A stretch of 35,301 bases of DNA from Spirochaetales bacterium (GTDB taxonomy: Bacteria > Spirochaetota > Spirochaetia > Sphaerochaetales > Sphaerochaetaceae): contig DUPO01000033.1 of the NCBI GenBank assembly GCA_012838275.1, positions 1-35,301 on the forward strand, given 5' to 3'. The notes beneath the pieces are model-generated. The model did no database searches. It worked only from the letters and a program-made list of their open reading frames with translations, and was not told the DNA's origin. The stretch's first letter is position 1. Each line of letters opens with the position of its first letter. The position numbers were made by a program, and so were the translations under genes. This document shows positions 23,337-31,724 of this stretch, in pieces.

Positions 23337-24686
23337 ATGGACAACCTTCCATTTCACCACTCACTGCATGTTATAGAAGAGAAATGCAAAGGCTGTACGC
23401 ACTGCATGAAACGGTGTCCGACCAAAGCGATACGCATCTCCGGCGGCAAGGCAAGAATTTACAGCGACCTTTGCATCGACTGCGGCCAATGTATGGCGGT
23501 CTGCCCCAATGATGCCATTGATGTCGAGCAGGACTCCTTCGAACAGCTGAATGATTACAACTACCGCATAGGAATAGTCCCTGCGGTCTTTTTTGCGCAA
23601 TTTCCTGACACGTTCTCCCATGAACAGATATGCTCAGCCCTCTACGAGTCGGGCTTCACCCATCTCTACCTATCTGAAACGGGCATCGACATACTGGATA
23701 AGCTCGGCGCCCCTGAGATAGAGCATCAGCTGCCCCTGATAAGCAACTTCTGCCCGTCGGTGCAACGCCTGATCCAGATACGTTTCCCCCTGCTTCTTGA
23801 AAACATGAGCCGTGTCCGTCCCCCCGCCCAGATGGTAGCCCTCTTTGCAAAGAAAGAGCTGGAGGGTCAGAGTGACTCCATAGGTATATTCTACCTCACC
23901 CCCTGTGCCGCCAAGATTGCCCAGATAAAGACCAAGGGCTCGGAGGATAACAGTCTCTTCCAGGGAGTCATCAACTTCGATACGGCCTACAACAGGGTGA
24001 GGTCCTTCCTCGAGAAACACAAGAACCAGAAGCTTGTAGGAGAGCCTGCCACCCTATCCTTTCCCACCGTCACCCGCAAGGCCAGCCAGTGGAGCATGGT
24101 CAAGGGGCAGAGCAACACCCAAGGCGGGCGATCCCTCTCAGTCGATGAAGTGCATAATGTCATAGAGTTCCTCGACCTGCTTGAACAGGAAGATGACATC
24201 AATCTGGAATTCCTCGAACTTGATGCGTGTGCGGAGGGGTGTCCCGGGGGCATCCTCACGGTGCGTAACCGATTCTTGGCAAGTGAGCGCCTCAGGCACT
24301 GGTCACAGACCCTGCCCAAGGTGCTCCCCCCATCACTGATCAAACGCATCAATGACCAGAGCGACTTCCTGTCCAAGAACCTCTACCTCGACCCACCACA
24401 GCCCAAGGGGGGCATGAAGCTGGATCAGGATATAGGCAAGGCGCTCTACAAGCTGGAAAAGGTGCGGCAGATACTCGCCGTCCTTCCCGGTATCGACTGC
24501 GGGCTCTGCGGGTCTCCGACCTGCAGATCCCTAGCAGAAGACATAGCCCAGAAGGAAGCGAGCATACGTCAGTGTGTGGTGCTCAAGCTCAAGGATCCCA
24601 AGGAGCTCAATGCTCTTGCCAAAATCTGGGGAGAACGCCCTAGAGGGGCAGGCGCCGCGAAGGACGGTCAAGGGCAGGGTTCTTAG
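23337..24686 (+). CDS. sensory-type [FeFe]-hydrogenase-like iron-sulfur protein
   Basis: The 449-residue protein has two [4Fe-4S] ferredoxin motifs (CKGCTHCMKRCP at 17-28, CIDCGQCMAVCP at 46-57), then an FeFe-hydrogenase H-cluster domain. The three loops are present in reduced form: L1 NFCPS (Cys139), L2 LTPCAAK (Cys190) and L3 DACAEGCPGG (Cys298, Cys302), so all four H-cluster cubane ligands are kept. Phe138 replaces the first Cys of the catalytic T-S-C-C-P motif, which relays protons in real enzymes. A C-terminal four-Cys Fe-S domain (CGLCGSPTC to CVVLK, residues 388-413) follows. This order matches sensor-like hydrogenases, but with no PAS or phosphatase domain. AAGGAG lies six bases before the ATG. 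The end overlaps the convergent M16 gene by 47 bases. Confidence 0.88.
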   Translation: MDNLPFHHSLHVIEEKCKGCTHCMKRCPTKAIRISGGKARIYSDLCIDCGQCMAVCPNDAIDVEQDSFEQLNDYNYRIGIVPAVFFAQFPDTFSHEQICSALYESGFTHLYLSETGIDILDKLGAPEIEHQLPLISNFCPSVQRLIQIRFPLLLENMSRVRPPAQMVALFAKKELEGQSDSIGIFYLTPCAAKIAQIKTKGSEDNSLFQGVINFDTAYNRVRSFLEKHKNQKLVGEPATLSFPTVTRKASQWSMVKGQSNTQGGRSLSVDEVHNVIEFLDLLEQEDDINLEFLELDACAEGCPGGILTVRNRFLASERLRHWSQTLPKVLPPSLIKRINDQSDFLSKNLYLDPPQPKGGMKLDQDIGKALYKLEKVRQILAVLPGIDCGLCGSPTCRSLAEDIAQKEASIRQCVVLKLKDPKELNALAKIWGERPRGAGAAKDGQGQGS

Positions 24687-27597
24687 CCTTCTCCGTCTCC
24701 AAGAGCTGCATACCTGCTATTGCTACAAACGAGTCTTCAGCTTCAGCATTGGCCAACAAGGCCTTGGCTCCCTCATTGAGGTGCTCACTTGTCATGCCGA
24801 GAAGCTGGTTGCGTCTCATCATTCTGAACTCATCGGTAATATTATATAGGATTCTCCTGAAAGACAGGATCGAACTCTGCGCCGGGGAGAGAGGACGCAG
24901 GTCATTGCCCACCGTGGTGATGAGCGCATTCTCTATATCCTTTTCCTCAATTGCCTTTGTCGTATAGATCTCAAGGGTCTTGATGAAATCAGCCAAGGTA
25001 CCTGCAATGCGGGGGTCCCTGTAGGAACTGAAGAAAAAGAGCTCCTCCATGACATCAGCATGAGCTGTGACCCCATAGGCACCACCTTGGGCTCGAATCT
25101 TCTCCCAAAGCTCATTGCCAGTGATAATCTGCCCAAGCAACACTTGTGCAGCCTGTTCGTCGGTTCCCCGCTTGCTTGAACGCAGGACGTAAGCCGTATA
25201 GCTGACAGTGGATGGAAGACGATACAGCTCCACCGCATGGGTAATGCCCTGACTCACCTTCTCATAGGAACGCAACAGAGGCTCTGTCGGCTCCTTCTCA
25301 TCAAAGAGGCGGAGGAACTTCTCGTATTCAGGAACAAGGGTCGGGGCAAGCTCATCATCGCAACCAAGGTTGAGAATTAGACGACTTCTGTTGTTCAGCT
25401 TCTCCTGTAAGGCTTTGAACTCGCCTGCTACCAGAAACAGCTGCTCGTCGTGCAGGTTCTCTAGGAAGAACCACTGGTCAAGGCCTGCTAGCTGTTCGCC
25501 TTCATATTGCACCGAACTGAAGATCGAAGAAGCTGCCAGGGAAGCAAAGCTATGGGCTGAAAAGGTGATGCTGTCAGTATAGTCGCCCTTGAGGTTTGCC
25601 AAGGCAGCCTGCAGCCGTTCGATATCCCCTACATTCGCTTCAGTTAAGAGGGTATGCAGAAACGTGAGTGCTTCACTGAAATCCTCAGCCAGCGTACGGG
25701 TCCTGCAGACCATCATCATCCTGTCGGGCCCTTCATGTGATGAGCCCATCTCAACGTAGAGGTTGGTGTCCCCGGTCAGACTCTTGAGCTTGTTTGCAAC
25801 CTTCGGATACTCCATCTCCCCTATTCCTGTCATTTGCAGCAGGCGGATATAGAGCGGCAGAAGCAGCAGTTCACGTTCGGTAAGATCCTCAAGGTGGAAA
25901 GCAAAATCAGCATAGGCTATCTTGTTGCAGAACATCTTCTTCAGGTACAGGGGCCTTCCTGCGATTTTCAGCTCTTCGTATGTATTTGGCTCTATGGTGG
26001 AAGGGAGGTCCTCCAGCTTGAGGTAGGGCACCTTATCCTTGTCCTCCTGGGTGTCACCTGCAAGTTCGAACTGCAGGAACTTCTCATTTTGCTGGGCAAG
26101 GGCTTTCAAGCCTTTCTTGCCCAGGGCCTGAGCCTGTGACTGTGCATATTTCTCAATGGCTGCAGTCTCACGCTTTTCATGTTCGCTATCAGCTTTGACA
26201 GTGACCAGACAACGGTGAGGGTTGTCCAACAGGTGCTTTTGTATCCACTGCTCAAAATAGCGAGGGTTCTCAAGAAGGGCATCCTCCAACGCCTGTAAGG
26301 GAGCTGAAAGGCCGATGGTCTTTGAGGGGGAGTGATCGACGAGCCACCCTTTGAGGGAACGTATCAGGGCACGGAAGCCGTTGGGGAACCCACCGGGAAT
26401 CTCTTGTTGCTTGAAGCGCGAACGTTTCATCGATGAGGCGATGATATCAGCATCGAGGCCTTTGGCCACGATCGCCTCAAGCGAGGAGAGGATGAGGTCC
26501 TCTGCCTCTTCAGCCCTCTCCCCATCAATACCCTTGAAACCGACGGTGAACGGCATCTCCCTGAAGTCGCTGCTCATACCGCTTTCCGGCGAGATATCCT
26601 TGCCGAGTTTCGAATCGAGCAAAGCCTTGTAGAGCGGTGCCCCGGGATTACCCAGAAGGATATCAACCAAGGTCGAGAGGGTGACCAGGGAGAGAGGGTC
26701 GCTGGCTTCGCAAGTCGCCCAGGAGAGGACCACCGAATCGTTCTGGCTTCCTTGCTCCTCCCCCTCTTCGACAGGGCTGGTAAAGGTTGTCTTGCGAGGC
26801 ACGTTCCAAGCTTCGGAGAGAGGGGGAAGGCTGTCGACATTAAGCTTGGCGTAGGAACGCAGGTATTCACTGTCCAGCATCTTTAGCTTCTCGCCTACAG
26901 CCATGTCGCCATAGATGAAGAGCTTGCAGTTTGAGGGGTGATAAAACATGCTGTAAAAAGCCAGGAACTGCTGATAATTCAGTTGGATTATGTGTTTGGG
27001 ATCCCCTCCCGAATTGAAGGAGTAGGGTGTATCGGGGAAGAGGGAGCGTACGCTGTTGCGTCCCACGATGGTATCATGGTCGGCACCCCCTCCAAGCATC
27101 TCATTGTAGACAACCCCTTCAAAATGACAGGTATCCCCATCACAGATCATGCGCACACCCTCCTGCTGGAAGGTCTCCTCACGCAGCAGCGGGGCAAACA
27201 CCGCATCGGTATAGACTGAAAAAAGGTTGTCAAAATCCTTCTTGAGGGGACTGGCGGCAGGATACATCGTCCTGTCGGGGTACGTCATGGCATTCATGAA
27301 AGTATTGGTACTTCCCTTGAGCAGGGTCATGAATGGGTCACGCACCGGATATTTCTTCGATCCTGCCAGGCAGCAGTGCTCAAGAATATGTGCTATGCCA
27401 GCATCATTGTTAGGCAGTGTCCTAAATACGTAGCTGAAGAAGAGTTCCTTATCGTCATTGACTACCTGGTAGACTTCCATCTCAGTGGCTATATGACGAA
27501 ACAGATACCCCGTAGCCTTGTACTCCTCAAGTGGGGAGACCTCAGTCAGGACAAAACCAGAAAACTCATCTCCAACGGCCCATTCTCTTTCGCTCAT
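24640..27597 (-). CDS. M16C metallopeptidase, presequence protease (PreP/Cym1)-like
   Basis: The 985-residue protein is a zinc peptidase of the insulinase superfamily. The inverted zinc motif HILEH (H-x-x-E-H, near residue 72) sits in GIAHILEHCCLAGSKKYP, followed by GSTNTFMNAMTYPDRTMYP, and the distal Glu lies in EGVVYNEMLGG. Size and the M16C-associated middle region match PreP/Cym1, which degrades short unstructured peptides inside a closed chamber. There is no signal peptide, so it should be cytosolic. The ATG at 27597 has GGAG ten bases upstream; a TTG seven codons earlier is possible. A candidate promoter shares its -35 with nfo. Confidence 0.94.
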   Translation of the reverse strand: MSEREWAVGDEFSGFVLTEVSPLEEYKATGYLFRHIATEMEVYQVVNDDKELFFSYVFRTLPNNDAGIAHILEHCCLAGSKKYPVRDPFMTLLKGSTNTFMNAMTYPDRTMYPAASPLKKDFDNLFSVYTDAVFAPLLREETFQQEGVRMICDGDTCHFEGVVYNEMLGGGADHDTIVGRNSVRSLFPDTPYSFNSGGDPKHIIQLNYQQFLAFYSMFYHPSNCKLFIYGDMAVGEKLKMLDSEYLRSYAKLNVDSLPPLSEAWNVPRKTTFTSPVEEGEEQGSQNDSVVLSWATCEASDPLSLVTLSTLVDILLGNPGAPLYKALLDSKLGKDISPESGMSSDFREMPFTVGFKGIDGERAEEAEDLILSSLEAIVAKGLDADIIASSMKRSRFKQQEIPGGFPNGFRALIRSLKGWLVDHSPSKTIGLSAPLQALEDALLENPRYFEQWIQKHLLDNPHRCLVTVKADSEHEKRETAAIEKYAQSQAQALGKKGLKALAQQNEKFLQFELAGDTQEDKDKVPYLKLEDLPSTIEPNTYEELKIAGRPLYLKKMFCNKIAYADFAFHLEDLTERELLLLPLYIRLLQMTGIGEMEYPKVANKLKSLTGDTNLYVEMGSSHEGPDRMMMVCRTRTLAEDFSEALTFLHTLLTEANVGDIERLQAALANLKGDYTDSITFSAHSFASLAASSIFSSVQYEGEQLAGLDQWFFLENLHDEQLFLVAGEFKALQEKLNNRSRLILNLGCDDELAPTLVPEYEKFLRLFDEKEPTEPLLRSYEKVSQGITHAVELYRLPSTVSYTAYVLRSSKRGTDEQAAQVLLGQIITGNELWEKIRAQGGAYGVTAHADVMEELFFFSSYRDPRIAGTLADFIKTLEIYTTKAIEEKDIENALITTVGNDLRPLSPAQSSILSFRRILYNITDEFRMMRRNQLLGMTSEHLNEGAKALLANAEAEDSFVAIAGMQLLETEKAKNPALDRPSRRLPL

Positions 27598-27624
27598 TGC
27601 TCTTATGCTCCTATTCAAGGGGGA

Positions 27625-27653
27625 ACACTACCATGAGAATAGGTGATTGACAA
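27625..27653 (-). promoter_or_regulatory. candidate promoter of the M16 peptidase gene
   Basis: On the minus strand TTGTCA (27653-27648) lies 17 bases from TAGTGT (27630-27625). The -10 is weak, but keeps the three best-conserved bases. The start would be near 27618. Its -35 overlaps the -35 of nfo on the other strand. Confidence 0.45.
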
Positions 27654-27679
27654 CCCTTGGGTCAAGGACTACCCTTGGG
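27647..27679 (+). promoter_or_regulatory. nfo promoter with direct repeats
   Basis: A perfect -35 TTGACA (27647-27652) lies 17 bases from TACCCT (27670-27675), which keeps the T, A and final T of the -10 consensus. Six bases then lead to the ATG at 27682, so the mRNA would be leaderless. The 9-mer ACCCTTGGG occurs twice, at 27653-27661 and 27671-27679, 18 bases apart, in the spacer and over the -10. CCTTG and CAAGG (27655-27667) also form a small inverted repeat. These could be an operator. Confidence 0.45.
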
Positions 27680-27681
27680 CT

Positions 27682-28536
27682 ATGCTATACATAGGAAGTC
27701 ACACAAGCATCGCAGGGGGTTTGGAGAATGCAGCCATCGAGGCTAGCAAGCTTGGAGCCACGGCTTTTGGCATGTTCACCAAGAACCAACGCCAGTGGGC
27801 AGCGAAGCCCATCACAGAGGAGCAGAGCTCCAAGTTCAAGCGGACCCTCAAGGAACTCGGTTATTCCTCCGAGCAAGTCCTCCCCCACAACAGTTATCTG
27901 ATAAATCTGGGCAATCCCGACGACCAGAAGCGAAGGCAGAGCCTTGACGCCTTTATCGATGAGCTGGAGAGGGTCAGGACCCTTGGTTTGGACATGCTGA
28001 ATTTCCACCCCGGATCGCATGTTAACAAGATAGACCGCAAAGGCAGCCTATCCCTGGTCTCTGAAGCTCTGGATGAGGCTCTCAGCTCCACTGAAGGGGT
28101 GCGCCCCATAATTGAGACGACTGCAGGCCAAGGAAGCAACCTGGGCTCCACCTTCGAGGAGATCGCAGAACTGCTTGCAATGAGCCGCTATCCCGAACGC
28201 CTGGGAGTCTGCATCGACACCTGCCATATTTTTGCCGCAGGCTATGATCTGAGAAGTGAAGAAGCCTTCCATAAGACCTTTGAAGAATTTGGCCGGGTAC
28301 TAGGGTTCGACAAGCTTTCAGGCATGCATCTCAATGATGCCAAAATAGCATTGGGAAGCAAGCTGGACCGCCATGAAAGCCTAGGCAAGGGACAGCTGGG
28401 CATGGAGCCCTTCATCCGCATTGCACAGGATCCACGATTCAGGGGCATTCCCCTGGTCTTGGAAACCACCGACAGCTCACTCTGGGCCGAAGAGATCGCA
28501 CTGCTCCAACGCTATGCAAAGAGAGAGAACTCATGA
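27682..28536 (+). CDS. nfo: deoxyribonuclease IV (endonuclease IV)
   Basis: The 284-residue AP endonuclease cuts DNA at abasic sites. It has the TIM-barrel family motifs: YIGSHTSIAGGLENA at the N terminus, FTKNQRQW, LPHNSYLINLGNP (metal-binding His), LNFHPGSH, ETTAGQGSNLGSTFEE, GVCIDTCHIFAAGYD, MHLNDAKIALGSKLDRHE and LVLETTD. Length is normal. The start MLYIGSH fits the family; the frame extends 13 codons upstream to a GTG, but that stretch holds the promoter. No ribosome binding site is visible, consistent with a leaderless mRNA. It overlaps the next gene in an ATGA. Abasic-site repair pairs naturally with the family 4 glycosylase at 17,730. Confidence 0.96.
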   Translation: MLYIGSHTSIAGGLENAAIEASKLGATAFGMFTKNQRQWAAKPITEEQSSKFKRTLKELGYSSEQVLPHNSYLINLGNPDDQKRRQSLDAFIDELERVRTLGLDMLNFHPGSHVNKIDRKGSLSLVSEALDEALSSTEGVRPIIETTAGQGSNLGSTFEEIAELLAMSRYPERLGVCIDTCHIFAAGYDLRSEEAFHKTFEEFGRVLGFDKLSGMHLNDAKIALGSKLDRHESLGKGQLGMEPFIRIAQDPRFRGIPLVLETTDSSLWAEEIALLQRYAKRENS

Positions 28537-29285
28537 TACACAAGAACCTCCCTTTTCCCAAACCTCTGCTTTTTGGCCATCGCGGCTACTCCAGCCTGAA
28601 ACCTGAGAATACACTTGCCGCTTTTCAGCTCTGTATTGAAAAGGGGATACCCGGTATCGAGCTTGATGTGCAGCTTTGCAAGACAGGCGAGCTGGTCATA
28701 GTCCATGATGACAATATGAAAAGGGTCAGCGGCAAAGACTCCCTGGTAAAGGATCTTACCTTTGATGAACTGAGAAGCCTCGATGTGGGAGAGGGGGAAC
28801 AGGTGCCCCTGCTAAGCGAGCTCTTTGAGCTTTGTGGTGATTCCCTATATTATGACATTGAGTTGAAAGTGCCTGGACTGGACGATGGGGGCATTGCAGT
28901 GAAGACTTGGCAGACTATCCAGGCCTTTGGCATGGAGCAGAGGTGTATGGTCTCCTCCTTCAACCCTTTCGCTCTGCTGAAATTCAACAGGGCAAGCAAA
29001 AAGGCCATCCCAAGTGCCGTCATCTTTGATGAGAGCCCAGCGGTTCCCAAAATCTTCCATCATGGATGGGGAAGGCATATCGCCCGGTGTTCCTATCTCA
29101 AGCCACCCATAGCGCAAGTCGATGAGGCATTTGTGAAAAAGTTCAAAACCCGGAAGCACTACCCTCTCTGCATCTGGACCGTAGATGATTTCGCTGAAGG
29201 AAAGCGCGCACTCGACCTGGGCATCGATGGTATTATAAGCAACGATCCCGCCCTGTTCCTTCCCCTCGTCACATCAGAAAAATGA
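28533..29285 (+). CDS. glycerophosphodiester phosphodiesterase
   Basis: The 250-residue protein is a GDPD-family TIM barrel that hydrolyses glycerophosphodiesters to glycerol-3-phosphate and an alcohol. Motifs are FGHRGYSSLKPENTLAAF (catalytic His near residue 16), GIELDVQLCKTGELVIVHDD (metal-binding Glu and Asp, catalytic His), and a third ligand in YDIELKVPG. LCIWTVDD and GIDGIISNDP close the domain. No signal peptide is present, so it is probably cytosolic, acting on imported or internally released diesters. It is coupled to nfo by an ATGA overlap. Its product would enter the same pool as that of GlpK. The last 12 bases overlap the convergent lipoprotein gene. Confidence 0.93.
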   Translation: MIHKNLPFPKPLLFGHRGYSSLKPENTLAAFQLCIEKGIPGIELDVQLCKTGELVIVHDDNMKRVSGKDSLVKDLTFDELRSLDVGEGEQVPLLSELFELCGDSLYYDIELKVPGLDDGGIAVKTWQTIQAFGMEQRCMVSSFNPFALLKFNRASKKAIPSAVIFDESPAVPKIFHHGWGRHIARCSYLKPPIAQVDEAFVKKFKTRKHYPLCIWTVDDFAEGKRALDLGIDGIISNDPALFLPLVTSEK

Positions 29286-30686
29286 GGAGAGCAGCAGCGA
29301 TGAGCTGATCTGGCCAAAACGCCTGAAGGCCTTCTTCTTCGCATCTTCCGCAAGAGGGGCAAAAGCTACAGCTTCCACTTCGAGGGTATCGGAGAGCAAC
29401 AGCCGCTTGGACATGTCCCACAGCTGTATGCTACCGGTGACCACCACAACACTCTGGTCCCCTATCTGACTCTCATCGACCACACCGGCTTTTCCCCTCA
29501 CCACCAGGTTTGTCCCGGGTGCCTTTAGGGCGACCTCATCATACAGGTCCCCCTCCTCCTCCTGGATGAGGGATACAGGCGAGATGGTGACACCCCTGCT
29601 GTCATACAGCTCAAGCAGTGCAGAGAGGGCCTCCTTGGTGTTTCGGAGGGTCCCGGTATACTCATACTCGCGTATGTCTCCTATTATTTTCTTTGAAGCA
29701 AAACCCGAAACGAGCGAGTAGGAAAAATCAATGCCGTGCTTGTCCAACGCTTGCTGTAAAGGCTCCAGGGTTTCCTGAGGAATCCGTTCTGCCAACGTGA
29801 GCATTGCTGAGGAAAAGTCAACGGAGAACCGGATGGACCCGTTGCCCACCAGCCCATAATTGTACGGCACGAACTGGATGAATCCTTCTGAAGCGGTATT
29901 GAACAAGAGTGAGTCGGCATACCGCGCGCCCAGACTGTTCAAGGCATCAAACTCAGCTACCACCGGGGCATTGAGCACCTTCGGCGAGAGCAGACGGCTC
30001 CTTCTTCGCAGCTGGACAGTCGCAGTTGCCTGAAGCGGATCGCTCTTGCTCAAGGAAAACTTCAGGGCATTGATAAAAGTAATGCTCTTGGCAAGCAGGG
30101 CATCAAGTTCATACTTCTTGTTGGTGACAGGACCTTCTGAAGCGATGAGGGCGGCATCGAAATAGAGCATGATGGCCTCGATGTCATTGTTTGCCCTGTA
30201 AGCTGAGTCAGCCTTACGTATCAAGGCTGCTATATCCTCGTCCCGCTGAAGAACGGCATTGTACACGCTTGTACGCTTGGATTCGAGTTTTGCCGTGTCG
30301 GCAGTTGCAAGCAGATAATACTGGGAAGGGGAGCGGGAGTCACTCTTAGAGTATTCGTTGACGATGTTCAGCCCGAAATCCTCGATGGCATCGGTGGTGG
30401 TCAGCTCACGGTAGTAGAGGTCCTGTACCGGCTCCCCAATAAAATCCGACACCTGTTTGAGTATGTCCTCATACGCCATAAGCTTGGCGTTAAAAATAAG
30501 CTGGGTATTTCCTTTTCCTACAAAAGCAGTCCTGTTGGAAGAGACCACGGGGTTGTAGACCCATGAAGGGATGCCTTCCACTTGAGAACGCACCAAATTG
30601 GAGAACGAGGTGCAGGAGGAGAAAAGCACCAGCACTATCAGCGCCATCACCACTCCCAAACCAAACCGCCGGTATCTATGTTTCAT
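29274..30686 (-). CDS. LPP20-like lipoprotein
   Basis: The 470-residue protein has a lipoprotein signal peptide (MKHRYRRFGLGVVMALIVLV, lipobox LFSSC, Cys at residue 25; Phe at -3 as in spirochaetes). The first mature region, PSWVYNPVVSSNRTAFVGKG followed by an Ala-rich helix, resembles the LPP20 lipoprotein family. The rest is mixed alpha/beta: a TPR-like helical section (residues about 140-210), then strand-rich text to the C terminus (VRGKAGVVDE, VVVVTGSIQLWD). The start at 30686 has AGAGG nine bases upstream; the first ATG, three codons earlier, touches that site. It follows the outer-membrane protein gene by 12 bases, so the two may act together in the envelope. Function unknown. Confidence 0.8.
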   Translation of the reverse strand: MKHRYRRFGLGVVMALIVLVLFSSCTSFSNLVRSQVEGIPSWVYNPVVSSNRTAFVGKGNTQLIFNAKLMAYEDILKQVSDFIGEPVQDLYYRELTTTDAIEDFGLNIVNEYSKSDSRSPSQYYLLATADTAKLESKRTSVYNAVLQRDEDIAALIRKADSAYRANNDIEAIMLYFDAALIASEGPVTNKKYELDALLAKSITFINALKFSLSKSDPLQATATVQLRRRSRLLSPKVLNAPVVAEFDALNSLGARYADSLLFNTASEGFIQFVPYNYGLVGNGSIRFSVDFSSAMLTLAERIPQETLEPLQQALDKHGIDFSYSLVSGFASKKIIGDIREYEYTGTLRNTKEALSALLELYDSRGVTISPVSLIQEEEGDLYDEVALKAPGTNLVVRGKAGVVDESQIGDQSVVVVTGSIQLWDMSKRLLLSDTLEVEAVAFAPLAEDAKKKAFRRFGQISSSLLLSSFF

Positions 30687-30698
30687 CGTTTGCATCCT

Positions 30699-31724
30699 CT
30701 ACCAAGTGTACGCCAAGCCAAGCTGCATGAACAGACCCGAGCTAAAGCTCACCTGCTCAGACACCCAATGTTTGTTCCCTATCCCAAGGGCGAGTGAATA
30801 GCCCTGCATTCGATAGCTATAGGTAAGGAGAGCACTGCTTCCATAAAGCAAGACACCATCAGAGAGTGAGTAGCCGAGACCCAGGCTACACTCCATTGCG
30901 AGGGAGCTGTTACGCCAGAAGCCTGAATAAAGACCGAAGACCATCGATAGGGGCAGAGCGGCAGCAACCCCAGCCCTTCCGTACAGGTTGGAAGGAGAGA
31001 GGCTCTCACCACTGAGGTCGATCCCACTGCCCAATACAAGCATGAAGGGATGGATGCCGATATCCTGGCTGTAGGAGGCATCAACGGCAAACCCTCTCCC
31101 TGCCGAAAGCAAGCTGGAGAAAGAGAGTCCTACTGATTTTCCCTTCTGCTGCGCCAGTCTCATGCCGGGCAGAAGTTTTTTCCCACCGGTTGAGACAAGG
31201 AGGGAGACCGGCTCCTCCTGAGAAACCTGTTGCACAACCGCAGTCCCCCACCTGCTACCCTCTGCATCAAGTCCCTTATAGTGCTCCCCCCTACGCAGGG
31301 AAGCAAGAGAGGCATACCCCCGATCATAGACATGATCTATACTCAGCCCAGGCTCCGTCCCAATGAGGGTTAGCCCATCATAGAGAAGTAGCGAAGAGAG
31401 CTTCTCCTCCAGATCCTTCTCAAGGCGCCTGGGGCCCTTGCCTCGGGCATTCAGGCAGAGCTGAAGCTCACTCCCTTCATAGCTGAAGAGCAGATCTACA
31501 GTGAGGGCATTCGCCTCTTCTGCAACCAATCCTTCAACGGTCACGGAGAGCTCCCCTTCCCCGTCGATGCGGCTGAGCAGGGAGTGGGTGGCTACACGTT
31601 CGACTACCTCTCTCACCAGATTATACGAAGCGCCCTCCTCTGCTGCAGCAACCACAAGAGTCGGTCGGGCAGACAGGGAGAAGAGAGACAACAGTATCAT
31701 GGTGAGCAGTAGGATACGCTTCAC
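30699..31724 (-). CDS. probable outer-membrane beta-barrel protein
   Basis: The 341-residue protein has a clear signal peptide (MKRILLLTMILLSLFSLSA, cleavage near residue 19). Residues about 20-185 form a periplasmic-type soluble domain (TLVVAAAEEGASYNLVREVV, then GELSVTVEGLV). From about residue 190 alternating strands look like a small barrel: GLSFSSLLSAG, FAVDASYSQD, YGRAGVAAALPLSM, LAMECSLGLGYSLS, ending in an aromatic residue (GLAYTW), as many barrels do. I do not recognise the family. The start is a GTG that overlaps the pepT stop in a GTGA. It is the middle gene of pepT / barrel / lipoprotein. Confidence 0.72.
   Translation of the reverse strand: MKRILLLTMILLSLFSLSARPTLVVAAAEEGASYNLVREVVERVATHSLLSRIDGEGELSVTVEGLVAEEANALTVDLLFSYEGSELQLCLNARGKGPRRLEKDLEEKLSSLLLYDGLTLIGTEPGLSIDHVYDRGYASLASLRRGEHYKGLDAEGSRWGTAVVQQVSQEEPVSLLVSTGGKKLLPGMRLAQQKGKSVGLSFSSLLSAGRGFAVDASYSQDIGIHPFMLVLGSGIDLSGESLSPSNLYGRAGVAAALPLSMVFGLYSGFWRNSSLAMECSLGLGYSLSDGVLLYGSSALLTYSYRMQGYSLALGIGNKHWVSEQVSFSSGLFMQLGLAYTW

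Noticed and set aside
23337-24686. Catalytic, energy-conserving FeFe hydrogenase
   Set aside because: The proton-relay Cys is Phe138, the loops are shortened, and the gene sits with signalling proteins rather than with NADH- or ferredoxin-linked subunits.
27617-27650. A five-codon frame (MRIGD) with AAGGGGG nine bases upstream, before nfo
   Set aside because: It overlaps the nfo -35, so the nfo transcript would not contain it; no upstream promoter is seen.
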